Part shown: positions 36,855-46,990 of the stretch, piece after piece
Layout: each line of letters opens with the position of its first letter
Position numbering within the stretch: position 1 is the stretch's first letter
Origin: Vitrella brassicaformis
Lineage: Eukaryota > Sar > Vitrellaceae
NCBI GenBank assembly: GCA_001179505.1
Contig: CDMY01000314.1
Span: 61,453 to 125,452, forward strand
Direction: 5' to 3'
DNA length: 64,000 nt
Translations under genes and position numbers: made by a program
Notes under the pieces: model-generated
Told to the model about the DNA's origin: nothing
Seen by the model: the letters and a program-made list of their open reading frames with translations, nothing else
Databases searched by the model: none

Positions 36855-37475
36855 ATGATGAATGCTCAGCCGCGGCAACGAAGACCATTGCGGTGGCCGT
36901 CTATCCTCCTCTGGCTCTCATCGTGCATCATCCACTTCGCCCTGTCGAGCAGCATATCCCCCCCAGCTTTCGTCCCCTCACCCCTTTCACGCCTCCCGAT
37001 CTCAAGGCTGTCCCATCCGCTGCACAGCAGCCAGCCCAGATCAGCTTCACTCCTGCGCCTTGCGAGCGAGGCGGCCACAAAGAAGACTCGCAAGACATCG
37101 ACGGAGGAGGAGTTGCCGCCGAGGTCGGCAGCACCATCTGCAGAGGAAGAGGAAGTGGCGGAGCCGACGCGTCCGCCGCCTCCGAAGGGCAGCAAGTTGG
37201 TGGTATATCTGAATGACATCGAGGCGGTGGAGCGTGAGGTGCTGGAGGAGGGGGCCGACCTGTTCACCATCCTGGCTGAGAGGAAGGGCGTGGATCTGCG
37301 CGACTACGAGGAGGTGGAGATCCGCATGTGGGAGTCCATACGGCTCAGAAACATCCTCATCGTCGTGGGGTTTGTCGTGGCGGCCGTCGCTTACAACCTC
37401 TGGGTCGGGAGCGTGGTCGAGAAGCTGGACACACAGCCGCTCGACGCCCTCATTGAGCAGTCAATGCTGTGGTGA
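36855..37475 (+). CDS. Plastid-targeted single-pass membrane protein
   Basis: An intronless frame of 206 residues. The N-terminus has a signal-peptide core (ILLWLSSCIIHFALSSSISP), then a long Ser/Pro/Arg-rich stretch poor in acidic residues, as in a transit peptide. A Glu-rich linker follows (SAEEEEVAEPTRPPPPKG), then a conserved-looking domain (KLVVYLNDIEAVEREVLEEG; LFTILAERKGVDLRDYEEVE). One membrane helix near residues 168-185 (ILIVVGFVVAAVAYNLWVG) precedes a short tail ending IEQSMLW, TGA at 37473-37475. The bipartite leader suggests import into a complex plastid; that is inference. The mature domain is not recognised. The ATG at 36858 is an equally good start. Confidence 0.65.
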   Translation: MMNAQPRQRRPLRWPSILLWLSSCIIHFALSSSISPPAFVPSPLSRLPISRLSHPLHSSQPRSASLLRLASEAATKKTRKTSTEEELPPRSAAPSAEEEEVAEPTRPPPPKGSKLVVYLNDIEAVEREVLEEGADLFTILAERKGVDLRDYEEVEIRMWESIRLRNILIVVGFVVAAVAYNLWVGSVVEKLDTQPLDALIEQSMLW

Positions 37476-37889
37476 CAACGGGGGCAGGGACCGAAGGGTG
37501 CGTGTGGGCGTGGGCGCGAGTGTGTGTACAGATGAGGGTGGGGTGGGTGGCTGATGGCCTCGCTAGGCAGACTGAGAATGAAAGGGCCGTCCTTTCAACG
37601 TGGAGAGAGAGTGTTTTTTTCTGTGGCGAGCTCTCTTCTTCCATTGGTCGGTCGTATGAACTTCCTTGCTGTGTGTCGCTGTTTTTGATGATGACGACGT
37701 CAACGCATGAATCGGGGCCGTGTGCGAGTGCCCTGATTCATTCGGTGCCACCGTCGCCCTCAAGAACAGCGAAAGCACTCGATCAATGAGAAACCAGCAC
37801 TCATGCGTGCGACATTTTACATGGAATTTTTGACTTAATCATGCCCCTCTGCATGCACACAGACCATGGCCAGAGTTTTCGTATATGAA
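37476..37889. other. Intergenic region between convergent genes
   Basis: Spacer between the stop of the plastid membrane protein (+) and the stop of the minus-strand gene at 37890. T/G-rich, with no gene visible. Confidence 0.5.
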
Positions 37890-38833
37890 TCAGAGGTGCA
37901 TCTCCCGCTTGGTCCTCAGCCAGTTGAGCCACAGCGACAGCAGGGCATGAACCAGCAGCGCAAAACCGTCATCCATATGAACCACACTATCTACAGCACT
38001 CTCACCCACACTCACTCTCTGTACATCATCAGACCCCCGGGCCGCCAACACACCATCGCCACCACCCCTGCCCCCTCTCTGCCGCAGCATCCCGGCCACG
38101 AGAGAGCGCAGGCTTCTCCCCAGCACGTATCTCCGCAGCATGTACAGCTCCACGCATTTCTTGACCAGATATACCACGGCTTTTGTCCTCATCGCCTCGA
38201 CCTCATGGGAGGGCTCAACCAGTGACATGGCGGGCTTCAGCGGGGCCGCCGTCGCCTTGCTCATCAGCAGTTGCTGGGAGTCGCGAGAGCACCGCGAGAG
38301 GTTCATTAAGACCATGCACTTCTCGGCAATGTCTGGATGGCACATCGCCCACACATTCGGACCCGTGTCTGTGTGTGCGGGTTGTCCACCTGGGTTGTCC
38401 GGTCACCTGATAGGATGAGAAGGCCCTCACAGAGCACCTGCACTCTCTCGAGCGACTGCATGAGGGGTCCGTCACCCTTCTGGCTGCCCCAGCTGGGCAT
38501 CGCCTTCACACAGATAAGGTCGTCCGTGACATCCTTGACAATGTCGATGTAGGCCACACAAAGGCGGAAGCATCGCATCACCAACGACTTGTCGAAATGA
38601 GCCTCCTGCAACTGCCACGCCGATTTGAGCACATGGCCGCAACGCATCAGGCCCATCGCCACGTCCAGCAACTCCACCAGGCTGGCAGCGGACTCCTTCT
38701 TCCTCCCAGTCGGCGCTCTGCTCAAGAGAAGCGTGACGGCTTTGAGCAGCTCGGCAAGCCGGTATCTCGTGTTCCAGATGTCCAGCATGTGGGCCAGCTG
38801 CTCCAAGACAGGAGCGGCTCCAGATGACGTCAT
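37890..38833 (-). CDS. Helical membrane-associated protein, possibly PEX11-like
   Basis: Two exons. Exon 1 starts at the ATG at 38831-38833 (MTSSGAAPVLEQLAHMLDIW) and includes RYRLAELLKAVTLLLSRAP, ELLDVAMGLMRCGHVLKSAW and VMRCFRLCVAYIDIVKDVTD, ending LLILS. It joins exon 2 (DIAEKCMVLMNLSRCSRDSQ) across an intron at about 38321-38406. The rest includes a basic helix (KKCVELYMLRRYVLGRSL) and a hydrophobic tail (GFALLVHALLSLWLNWLRT), stop at 37890-37892. Amphipathic helices, a mid-protein basic/aromatic repeat and a hydrophobic C-terminal helix resemble PEX11 peroxisome-division proteins, but no diagnostic motif is visible. Treat the family as a suggestion. Confidence 0.5.
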
Positions 38834-39065
38834 GGACTGCCACAGATAGATAGATGCCGGTTTTCAGCGCTCAAAGACAAAGATCCATCGCCTCAGCCGT
38901 CGTGCTGTGTCCTCATTTCTGCTCTTCTCGCCTTTGCCGCCCAGCGATCGGCATGTTCTTCCTTCAGCTCGCAACTCGAAAGAAGCAGCTGACAAAAAAG
39001 GAGCCAGTCCGCCACGCAGCGCGTTTCCTAACGAACGACATCGGTTCTTCACTCCATCTTGTCGC

Positions 39066-40799
39066 ATGAGTCGCCGGCTGCAGCAGAGTCAGAGCGCTCA
39101 GCTCATCGGCCGCTCCCGAGCCGAGCGGCTGCTCGACAGGCTCTACCACCACCAAAGCAAGGAGCTCAGGAAGCGACAGAGGGAGCAGGGAGCGGCGGCC
39201 GGCGTCAACGAGGCACTCAAGAGGCAGCGACTCGCCATCCCTGCTCCCGCAGCGCCTGTCAAGAAGCCGCGCTCCGAGCCTGTCGCACAGACGCCCGTCG
39301 ACGCGCTCGCCAAGATCGTGACCTACGCCCAGCACCGGCAGAAGTTCCCCAAGGCGATGGAGCTGCTGATCAAGCTGACAAAGGACCACATGACGGCGGA
39401 GACCAAGGGGTACTTCCTCACGGGCATTGGGAGGATCATGGCCCATAATCACGCCACTTCCAGCCCTGAGGGCCGTCCGCGCGTCATCCAGCTGTTCGAG
39501 CAGGAGCTGCTGCCCAAGACCAAGAGCGGCGATGGCGGCGGCGAGCCGTTCTTTGGCGAGTTGGAGAGGGAGTTTGTGGAGATCCTGGCTATCGCCGCTG
39601 TGCACCACAACAAGCTCTTCACGGACGACACGTACCAGTTCACCACCAGCCTCAGTCGCCTCAAGGCCGTGTTCGAGGCGCTCGAGCCGTACACCCAGAC
39701 CGAGATAGAGGAGATGGTGGATGACGACGAACAGGAGCAGCAGGAGGCGGAGCAGAAGGTTGAGGGAAGGGCAGAGGGGGAGGGCGCCGAGGGTGAGCCT
39801 GCGCCGCAGGAGCATCGAAGCGCTCCCGTGACCGTCAAGAAGGAACAAGGTGGGCAAACAGACCTTTAAACACACGTCACGTGAGGAATGCATCTGGGCT
39901 CTCTCCCCTGTGTATGTGTGCAGATGAGGAGCCTTCAAGTGCGGGTGATGGTCCGGTCGACGCAGCGGCTTCATCGGCCGCCGTCAAGCCCGAGGAGCAG
40001 GATAACGATTCCGAGTTTGGATCGTCATTTGCAGCGGCCGCGCCCTCGTCGCACGCACTGCTCGAGTGGAGCGCGCCGTCCAGGTGAGCAACATTCGTGC
40101 GGCCGTGCATGTTCGATGGCGTATTTCTGATGGATGTCTGTGTGCAGGGATGAGCTGTGTATGATGAAGCGGCTTTATTTCTTCAACGCGCTCAGCACCA
40201 TCTTCACCTACAGACACGTAAGCCAAGGCGGCGGGCCGCACACGACCTCACGACTCTCGCGGCCCTTCAGTCCCTGCATCTCTCCGTGTGAATGGGTTCT
40301 TGCAGAAATCCTGGGCGAGGACGGCTGTCGAGCATCTCTTCCAGCAGGTGTACCTGAAAAGGTACCCATAACCCGCCCACACCACCACCGCTACACACAC
40401 ACGTGGCTGTGTGCACCTGTGACGGTCAGGTCTCTGTTCTCCCCCGCCGAGCAGGAGCAGATCTCGTCCTGGCAGTCGGACATCAAAACACACAAGAAAC
40501 AGGGACCATGTAAGCCCACAAATCCATGCGCGTCGAGCCGCTGATCCAATCGGTCGGTGATGCTTTGTGTGTGGGTGTGTGTTGTGCTGTTCAGCTGTCG
40601 GTGCGTTGGGCATCGGCGAGGCCGCCGATCCAGTGCGAGACGCGCGAGAGGAGCGGCTATCCACTGCACACGGTAGGCACCTACACCCACAAGACCTCTG
40701 TGTGCTCACGTGATTGATGCCTGTGTGGTGTGTGCTGTGCTGTGCTGTGCTGTGGGTGCAGGGTCGGGTGTCTGGGCGGCCAAGCAGTTCGGATTGTAG
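39066..40799 (+). CDS. Unrecognised, probably nuclear protein
   Basis: The ATG at 39066 opens MSRRLQQSQSAQLIGRSRAE, then a basic stretch (KELRKRQREQ; ALKRQRLAIP; VKKPRSEP) that could be a nuclear localisation signal. A folded helical domain follows (DALAKIVTYAQHRQKFPKAM; ELLIKLTKDHMTAETKGYFL; ELEREFVEILAIAAVHHNKL), then an acidic Glu/Gln-rich linker (DDDEQEQQEAEQK). Later exons give an acidic linker (SSAGDGPVDAAAS), DELCMMKRLYFFNALSTIFT, a short exon SLFSPAEQEQISSWQSDIKT, SVGALGIGEAADPVRDARE and a last exon ending GVWAAKQFGL, TAG at 40797-40799. A long antisense reading frame over exon 1 is a shadow. No family is recognised. Confidence 0.62.
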
Positions 40800-41942
40800 C
40801 GCCGCACCCTCGGGCCCTGTAGCGTAGCGTACCTGCGTGCGTGCGAGTGTATAGAGAATGAGTAATTGCTGAGCGCTACTGCAGGGCCGGGAATGAACGG
40901 GCTGGGCTATGGGTTCGACGTGTGACACACACACAGTGAGGGAGAGGTTTCTGTCATTGATAAATGACTTAGCGGATGTGATGTCTGCCAGTTCCCCACA
41001 CCACACCCCCCAATTCTGTGTGTGTGAAACCACATGCAGCCCTCATTGGATGGCCTCACTGAACCACACAGACGCCACGCCCATATCGCTCCCCTCCCTC
41101 CCTCCCTCTGTGTCCAGTGTGCGTGTTTGCCGACTCTCACGCACACCAGATCAGAGCACTCCCAATGACAGCAAAGAGAGACACACGACACGAACGCAGC
41201 CGTCAGTCAGACAGCCAGACACTCAACCACACACGAGAGTCACAAGCTTCGCCCCTCCCGCTGTCTTTCAGCCCAAAGACACCCATGGCTGAGTGCACCG
41301 AGAGACGTGATCTGTCTTCCCTCACGACGACAAGAGCAAAGAACCAAGGAAAATTATTCAAGAAATGACAAAGAACTAAGAAATCATGAAACCCGCAGTG
41401 GACGACGCTATTCTGCCGCCTCGTCAGTCAGTAAGTCAGTCTGTCTGTCTGTCTGTCCGGCTGTGTGCCTGCGTCTCTGCACAAAAGAAAAACACTCTCT
41501 CACACACGAATCCATCAGACGACATCACCACAGACAGACCACTCAAGGAGGACAGAGAGACACACAACACACACGCAGCCGTCAGTCAGATGGCCACAAC
41601 ACTCAGCCACAAAGGGGAGAGAGAGAGAGAGAGAGACATCCGAGAGGCACAGACGAGGCATTCAGGCAAACACAGCGGCCGTCATCACCGCACCCCCTCC
41701 CCTCTCTCTGTCAGCGGCCCGCACAGACACACTGCCCCGCCCGCCCCCGGCCATTCTGTGTATGTCACGTCTGCACACACACTGACAGACAGCGAGACCA
41801 CACGAAACATAACGTCGTCCCTGCACATAAAAGCAGCAGCGTCGATCTCACTCTGTGGGTGGGGGCGGGGGGGTGTAAGTGAATTAGTAGGCACACGACA
41901 GACACACCATGACTCTCTCCCTTCCCCTCCTCCCGCTGACGC
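40800..41942. other. Intergenic region between convergent genes
   Basis: Separates the nuclear-protein gene (+) from the secreted-protein gene (-). It carries short CA, GACA and (GAGA)n runs (for example 41621-41637) and a repeated CGCAGCCGTCAGTCAGA motif (about 41196-41213 and 41573-41590). No gene seen. Confidence 0.5.
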
Positions 41943-42972
41943 TCAGAGTCCCAAGCCGGGGCCCACGGGGGCCTGATCCGAGGCGCATAGGAAGTTGTTG
42001 CCACACACTCCCTGAGGCTCGAGATCGAGCAGGAGGCAGTCAAAATCTTCCAAGCATTGAACGCGTCGCACTGCGCATTGGGCGCCCGTCTGGGCGGCTC
42101 GCATGGTGCCGCCCTCGTTGAACATAACCGTGATGCCGATAAAAAGACCGAATGGTCCAAACCGAATGAGTTGGACAGTCGTAATTGTCTCCCCATCAGG
42201 TGTGACAAATCCTTCCGCTGTCAATATTCCGTCTGCGTCATCAGGGATGGTCTGCATTGAGTCGAGTCATCCATATGGCCGTACACACACCAGGTGCGCT
42301 CTGCTTACCACTTGGACGACGGTCACACTGCCATCCAGCTCACCCACGACAACATCGCCGATTTTGGCCACTACGACTACACCGTCAGCAGACACAGTGG
42401 TGTTACTCCAGGCCAGTTCTGACACGATTCCAATCTGACACGACACACGATTGCACATCACAGGCCTCCCGTGGGTGTCGAATAATCCACGGCCTCGATG
42501 GATTCAGTGCCGTCGAGTGCGCACCTGGGACCGGAGATCGGTGAGAGTCGGAATGCCAGTGTTTGCACATCCGTCCATGATAAACTGATCCTCGGAACAC
42601 ACACATCTGCAGACAAACAAACAGGACAGTGTCATGCAGCCAAGGGGTCAAGAGGTCACGGCCGGCCGTGTGTGTGATCGTACTCGACGTGTGGCGGGTG
42701 CAATCGCCTCTTCTCGGCCCCGGCCGCGGTGTCATTGGCGCTGGTCAAGGTGGGCGCTGTGTTGGGGCGGAGGAGGCCGGCACCGCTCGCGGCACACAGC
42801 GGCACCAGCCACGGGGGAAAGGCTAACGCCACACAGACGGCCAGAGAGCACACCAGACAGACAGACAGACAGACAGACAGGTGTAAGAGTGGTGTGGTGT
42901 GTGGGGGCGGTGCCCACCTGCCAGTGAGACCACGAGCCGCAGGGCAGCGGGGGACAGCACAGACGACCGCAT
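41943..42972 (-). CDS. Secreted protein, unrecognised
   Basis: Five exons. Exon 1 (ATG at 42970-42972) encodes MRSSVLSPAALRLVVSLA. It joins across an intron to FPPWLVPLCAASGAGLL, completing a signal peptide. Exon 2 continues with a Thr/Ala/Asn-rich part. Exon 3 gives CVCSEDQFIMDGCANTGIPT. Exon 4 gives IGIVSELAWSNTTVSADGVV then VVAKIGDVVVGELDGSVTV, a beta-rich pattern. The last exon gives TIPDDADGILTAEGFVTPDG, IRFGPFGLFIGITVMFNEGG, then a Cys-containing tail (CAVRRVQCLEDFDC; VCGNNFLC) and ends VGPGLGL, TGA at 41943-41945. Eight or so cysteines and the signal peptide point to an extracytoplasmic location. No family is recognised. Confidence 0.65.
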
Positions 42973-44178
42973 CACTGAGGCCTCCTTGGTCAGTGAGTGG
43001 GGGGAGGGAGACTGCAGCCGACAAGAGAGAACACAGCACTGTCAGGCAAAGCTTTGCCAGTGGCCGTTGAGATGATCGGCACATTGTTTCGGCGTGGCCA
43101 GGTTGACGGAGATTCTGGCCTCTTGATGGGGCATTTCTTTGCCCTTCGTCTGTCGACAAAGTGCTCTCCTTTGAGTCGTCTGCCCCTCCCCTCCCCTCCC
43201 CCCTGCTGTCCTTTGAAGCCTTCAGCAGCTCACGGTGCGTTCGTCTCTGTTGGCTCCCGCCGCCGCGGCCTGCTGGTCGTCATCACACCGCCCCGGTGAG
43301 CTCTCACGTCACTCCGACAAGGCCAGCACATTGATCCATAACACACACACATACACACACTGTCGGTCGGCACATAGTTCGCACGACAGCTCAGCCATTG
43401 CAGCGTCGCTCTCTCTGTCTTGGGGGCGGTCACACGCAGCGCAGCCAGGAGCGATATCAGACACACACACACACACACACACACACGGCCAGACAGACGG
43501 TCGTCCCGTGAAAAAGCCTTGAACCCGCCCCGCCCTCCCTTCCAGCAACTCAGGCGTACACTGGCACACACACACGCAGCCGTGGAGTGGACAAAACAAA
43601 AAACTCTCTCTGATGTCTGTCTGCCTGTCTGGTTGGCGGCAAAATTGCAGACAGACGTGGGTATGTGGGCCAAACGCCCCAACCAAGCTACACATAGTAG
43701 GGAAATGACAGGCATGGCCGCTGCTCTTCTAGCATGCACCGCACCGTCTTGTGAGTTGCCCCTATGGACGGTGAAGAACAACAGCCGGCAAGAGGGTTCT
43801 TGTCGTCTGCTGTCAGACGCCGGCCACAATGGGAAAGCACCAAAGACGCAACAGGTGCGCAACGACCCGAAACGCAACACTGAACAGGTCCACACGTCTC
43901 ACGAGTCTTATCTTCGCTGGCTGTCAGCATGGGTGGCTCCTCTGTCTCTGTGGCCGCCCTCGGTGAGGGAGACACGCCGACACGGAATACAGCCTGCGTG
44001 TCCACCTTACCGAACGTCACCACACAGACACAGGCCCACCCACAGCCTCTGATCTCCTCCCTGTCTCTCTCTCTCTCTCTCTCTCATGAGCACTCATTAA
44101 TCTCTCAACAAACTCAATCGCAACAGCCCGACGACGCAGTACAGCACACACCATACACGCACACACACACATGGTCGG
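42973..44178. other. Intergenic region
   Basis: Lies between the start of the secreted-protein gene (-) and the stop of the bestrophin gene (-). It contains a (CA)n run at about 43460-43487, CT runs at 44063-44085, and no reading frame that looks like a gene. The first part probably holds the promoter of the secreted-protein gene. Confidence 0.5.
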
Positions 44179-45510
44179 TCACTGTGGTGGCCTCGATGCG
44201 GAGCCGATGGTGAACTCGGGCAGCGCAGACGGCACGGCGGGTGCTGTGTCCTTGTAGTCGGAGTAGTCGACCGTCCCCAGCAACCCCTCACTCTGCAGGT
44301 CGCCGTAAACGGGGTCCTCCGTATCCTAACCAACCACCACACCACAGGCAGATGATAAATTTCTCTCTCTCTCTCTCTCTGTGTGTGTGGTGGGGGGGGG
44401 GGGGGGGGGGGNNNNNNNNNNNNNNNNNNNNNNNNNNNNNNNNNNNNNNNNNNNNNNNNNNNNNNNNNNNNNNNNNNNNNNNNNNNNNNNNNNNNNNNNN
44501 NNNNNNNNNNNNNNNNNNNNNNNNNNNNNNNNNNNNNNNNNNNNNNNNNNNNNNNNNNNNNNNNNNNNNNNNNNNNNNNNNNNNNNNNNNNNNNNNNNNN
44601 NNNNNNNNNNNNNNNNNNNNNNNNNNNNNNNNNNNNNNNNNNNNNNNNNNNNNNNNNNNNNNNNNNNNNNNNNNNNNNNNNNNNNNNNNNNNNNNNNNNN
44701 NNNNNNNNNNNGGGGGGGGGGGGGGGGGGGGAAGAGTATTGGCGGCGCACCTCTGAGTACCACCCGTGGCCGAGGTATGAGCCTTGGTATGGCGTGAAGT
44801 TGGGGTTGCTCACGTAGCTGCCCTCAAACTCCTGTAAAGGAGGCCTGCACACACGACACCAGTGAGTGGCTGCGTTGCTCGGTCGCTCCTAGTGCGTGTG
44901 CTAGCTACTTGAGCAGTATGTCCTCGACGTCCCTCTGGATGGTCGCGCACATGTCGGCCAAGGTCAGCTGCTTGTTGACGGCGTCAAACGGCTCCTCAAT
45001 GAAGTGACCAATCTCCTGCACACACACATTCACATACACAGAGACCGACATCACCCAGCGCCCTCTCGCTCTCCCAATCTGACCGACCTCGATGGAGAAC
45101 ATGGCCCATCCGACGACAAACATGACGAGCGGCGTGAGCAGCCCCAGCTTGGTCACCAGTATGAGAGGGAGGGTGGCCATGAAGACGGTCAGGAAGCGGG
45201 ATGTGTGGCGCGAGTACGACTTGGGAATGGGCGTCTTGGCGATACGCTCGCACGCACCCAGCACGTCGCACAGGGTGCCCACCACCTGTTCCATGCTCGC
45301 ACGGTAGCCTGGTTGGCCGATCGAGGACATGAACAAGTTGACGGTGAAAAGTGTCAAGGAGAGGAAGTGGTGTTCGTGTGTGTGGTACCTGGATTGAACC
45401 AGAGTTCCTTCCAGAGAGCATTGTGGTCCGTCACCACGGCGGGGGAGTCGACCTTGATGCGCCCTGCAGTGGTGCCCTCCATGCCCAGAGGCTGCATCAA
45501 CATCATGGCT

Positions 45511-45544
<34 letters not shown>

Positions 45545-46859
45545 TAAGGTCGTCCATTCGAGGTGTGGCCGGTTGGTTACTTTGTTGGGTGGGGAGTCCC
45601 TCCCTTTGTCGCTCCTGGACGAGCTCGATAGGGTCCTGGAGCGCCAAACGCAGCTCCAGGTTGATCATCCGCAAAATGTACAGCGGAGGGCTGCCCACTC
45701 TGATAACACCACACCACACCACACAGATGTGTGAGCACGTGTGCAGCTATGGCCTGCCTCAGTCAATCAAGGGCTGGCTGCGCTGCTCACTTGCGCAGCG
45801 TCTCCATCTCCTGTTCGGTGAAGAACCGCTCCAGCTCTGAGATGTCGTCAATGCTCTGCAGGTGCTGCTTCAGGGACGCGCAGAAAGCCGATATCAGCTT
45901 CCCGAACCCTGTCAGCAGACAGACACGCAACACAACACAACACATTCGACACACATGTGCTGTGTGTGCGACGGTTGAGCCGCTCTCACTCTCATGGTGT
46001 CTTGGTTCAGTGTAGGTGGCGGCGTTGTAGGCCAGCTCGCGCGACTTGTTGACCAGTGTCCCCCACAGCTTGCGCGCCTCCCAGAACCTACACACACACA
46101 CACGCGCGCGCGCACACACACACACACCAGCAGCCACAGAGAATGGCGGCCCATCGATGGCTGCGCGAGTGGTGTGTTGATGTGTCCATATGTGGTACCT
46201 ACCTGTCGTAGGACGCGTTTGTCCTGAAGACGAGGAGCAGCGCGACTGCGGAGGACATGATGGTGTGGGGGAGGATGGGGAAGTCGGGCAGATTGGGGTC
46301 GTACTCGTAGATGCCCGCAATGAGAGCCGCCCACACCTGCCCGCATTGACCGCAATGCAGTCAGAGTGAGAGAATCATTGGCTCACAGCCTCTCTTGGTT
46401 GAGAGGAGCTGATTTCTCGTTTCTCTCAACGTACCGTGTTCCAGAGGAGGTGCGACTGGATTCGCGTGAAGATGGTCGACGACGGCAGCGACTTGAGCGC
46501 ATAGATCCAGTCCTGCACACAACACACACGCAGCACAGAGGCATCCATTGTGCCCTGCTGCTCACTGCAGGTGTGCTGCTCGCCCTCTGCCCCTCTCAGC
46601 TGACCTTAGATGAGTATCTGACAGGCTTCTTGAGTGCGCTCTGTGCCGTCAGCGGGACCTCATCATCGGCGCCGCCCCACAGCAGGTCGTCCGTCAGGGG
46701 ATCTGCCCATCGCGGTCGCCTGTTGTGGTTTCTCGCCACCTTGGCGGACACAGGGGCGGTGATGGGAGAGGGGGGGAGGAGGAAAGATGTCGACGATGCA
46801 GATGCATCGGTGACCAACAGACCTGCTGCGGCCGCTACGGTGAATCTGCGCACACGCAT
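44179..46859 (-). CDS. Bestrophin-family chloride channel, probably plastid (VCCN1-like)
   Basis: Bestrophins are anion channels; the plant VCCN1 branch sits in the thylakoid membrane and tunes proton motive force. The start is the ATG at 46857-46859 (MRVRRFTVAAAAGLLVTDAS), with a signal-like core and Ser/Pro/Arg-rich leader. Exons give DWIYALKSLPSSTIFTRIQS, LLWNTVWAALIAGIYEYDPN, TIMSSAVALLLVFRTNASYD then RFWEARKLWGTLVNKSRELA, DISELERFFTEQEMETLRK, TDHNALWKELWFNPG, and the hallmark ERIAKTPIPKSYSRHTSRFL, TLPLILVTKLGLLTPLVMFV and IGHFIEEPFDAV. The RTNASYDRFWE and TPIP-SYSRHTSRF motifs are diagnostic. C-terminal exons around the gap give SYVSNPNFTPYQGSYLG and a tail ending TIGSASRPPQ, TGA at 44179-44181. 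The family is firm; the compartment is inferred from the leader. Confidence 0.9.
44412..44711. other. Assembly gap (300 N) in a bestrophin intron
   Basis: Exactly 300 N, flanked on both sides by long poly-G (about 44391-44411 and 44712-44731). It falls between the two last bestrophin exons, so little or no coding sequence need be lost. Confidence 0.97.
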
Positions 46860-46916
46860 CTTTCGAGTCGGAGTGTGCTGTGCGCCCTCTGCCAACTGCG
46901 GCAAGTGATCGCGCAG

Positions 46917-46941
46917 AAACCCTAAACCCCGAACCCTAAAA
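46917..46941. promoter_or_regulatory. Telo-box-like cluster in a divergent promoter
   Basis: Reads AAACCCTAAACC then CCGAACCCTAAAA: two AACCCTAAA units with a degenerate one between. It lies in the 131 bp between the bestrophin ATG (-) and the LOG ATG (+). Plant promoters use AAACCCTAA telo-boxes. Three degenerate units are too few for a telomere. The regulatory role is inferred from position. Confidence 0.55.
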
Positions 46942-46990
46942 GAAGAGCAACGGGGCCAAAGAGGGAGATCTGTGGAAGAAGCAGCGCGCC

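Noticed and set aside
38964-39974. Long minus-strand frame opposite the gene at 39066
   Set aside because: It mirrors a GC-rich coding exon; the plus strand has the plausible start, basic/acidic domain pattern and continuing exons.
43420-44052. Plus-strand 210-codon frame between the secreted and bestrophin genes
   Set aside because: It starts in a CA-rich repeat (poly His-Thr), shows no domain-like pattern, and lacks supporting exon context.
46917-46941. A telomere or chromosome end
   Set aside because: Only about three degenerate units, with normal genes on both sides.
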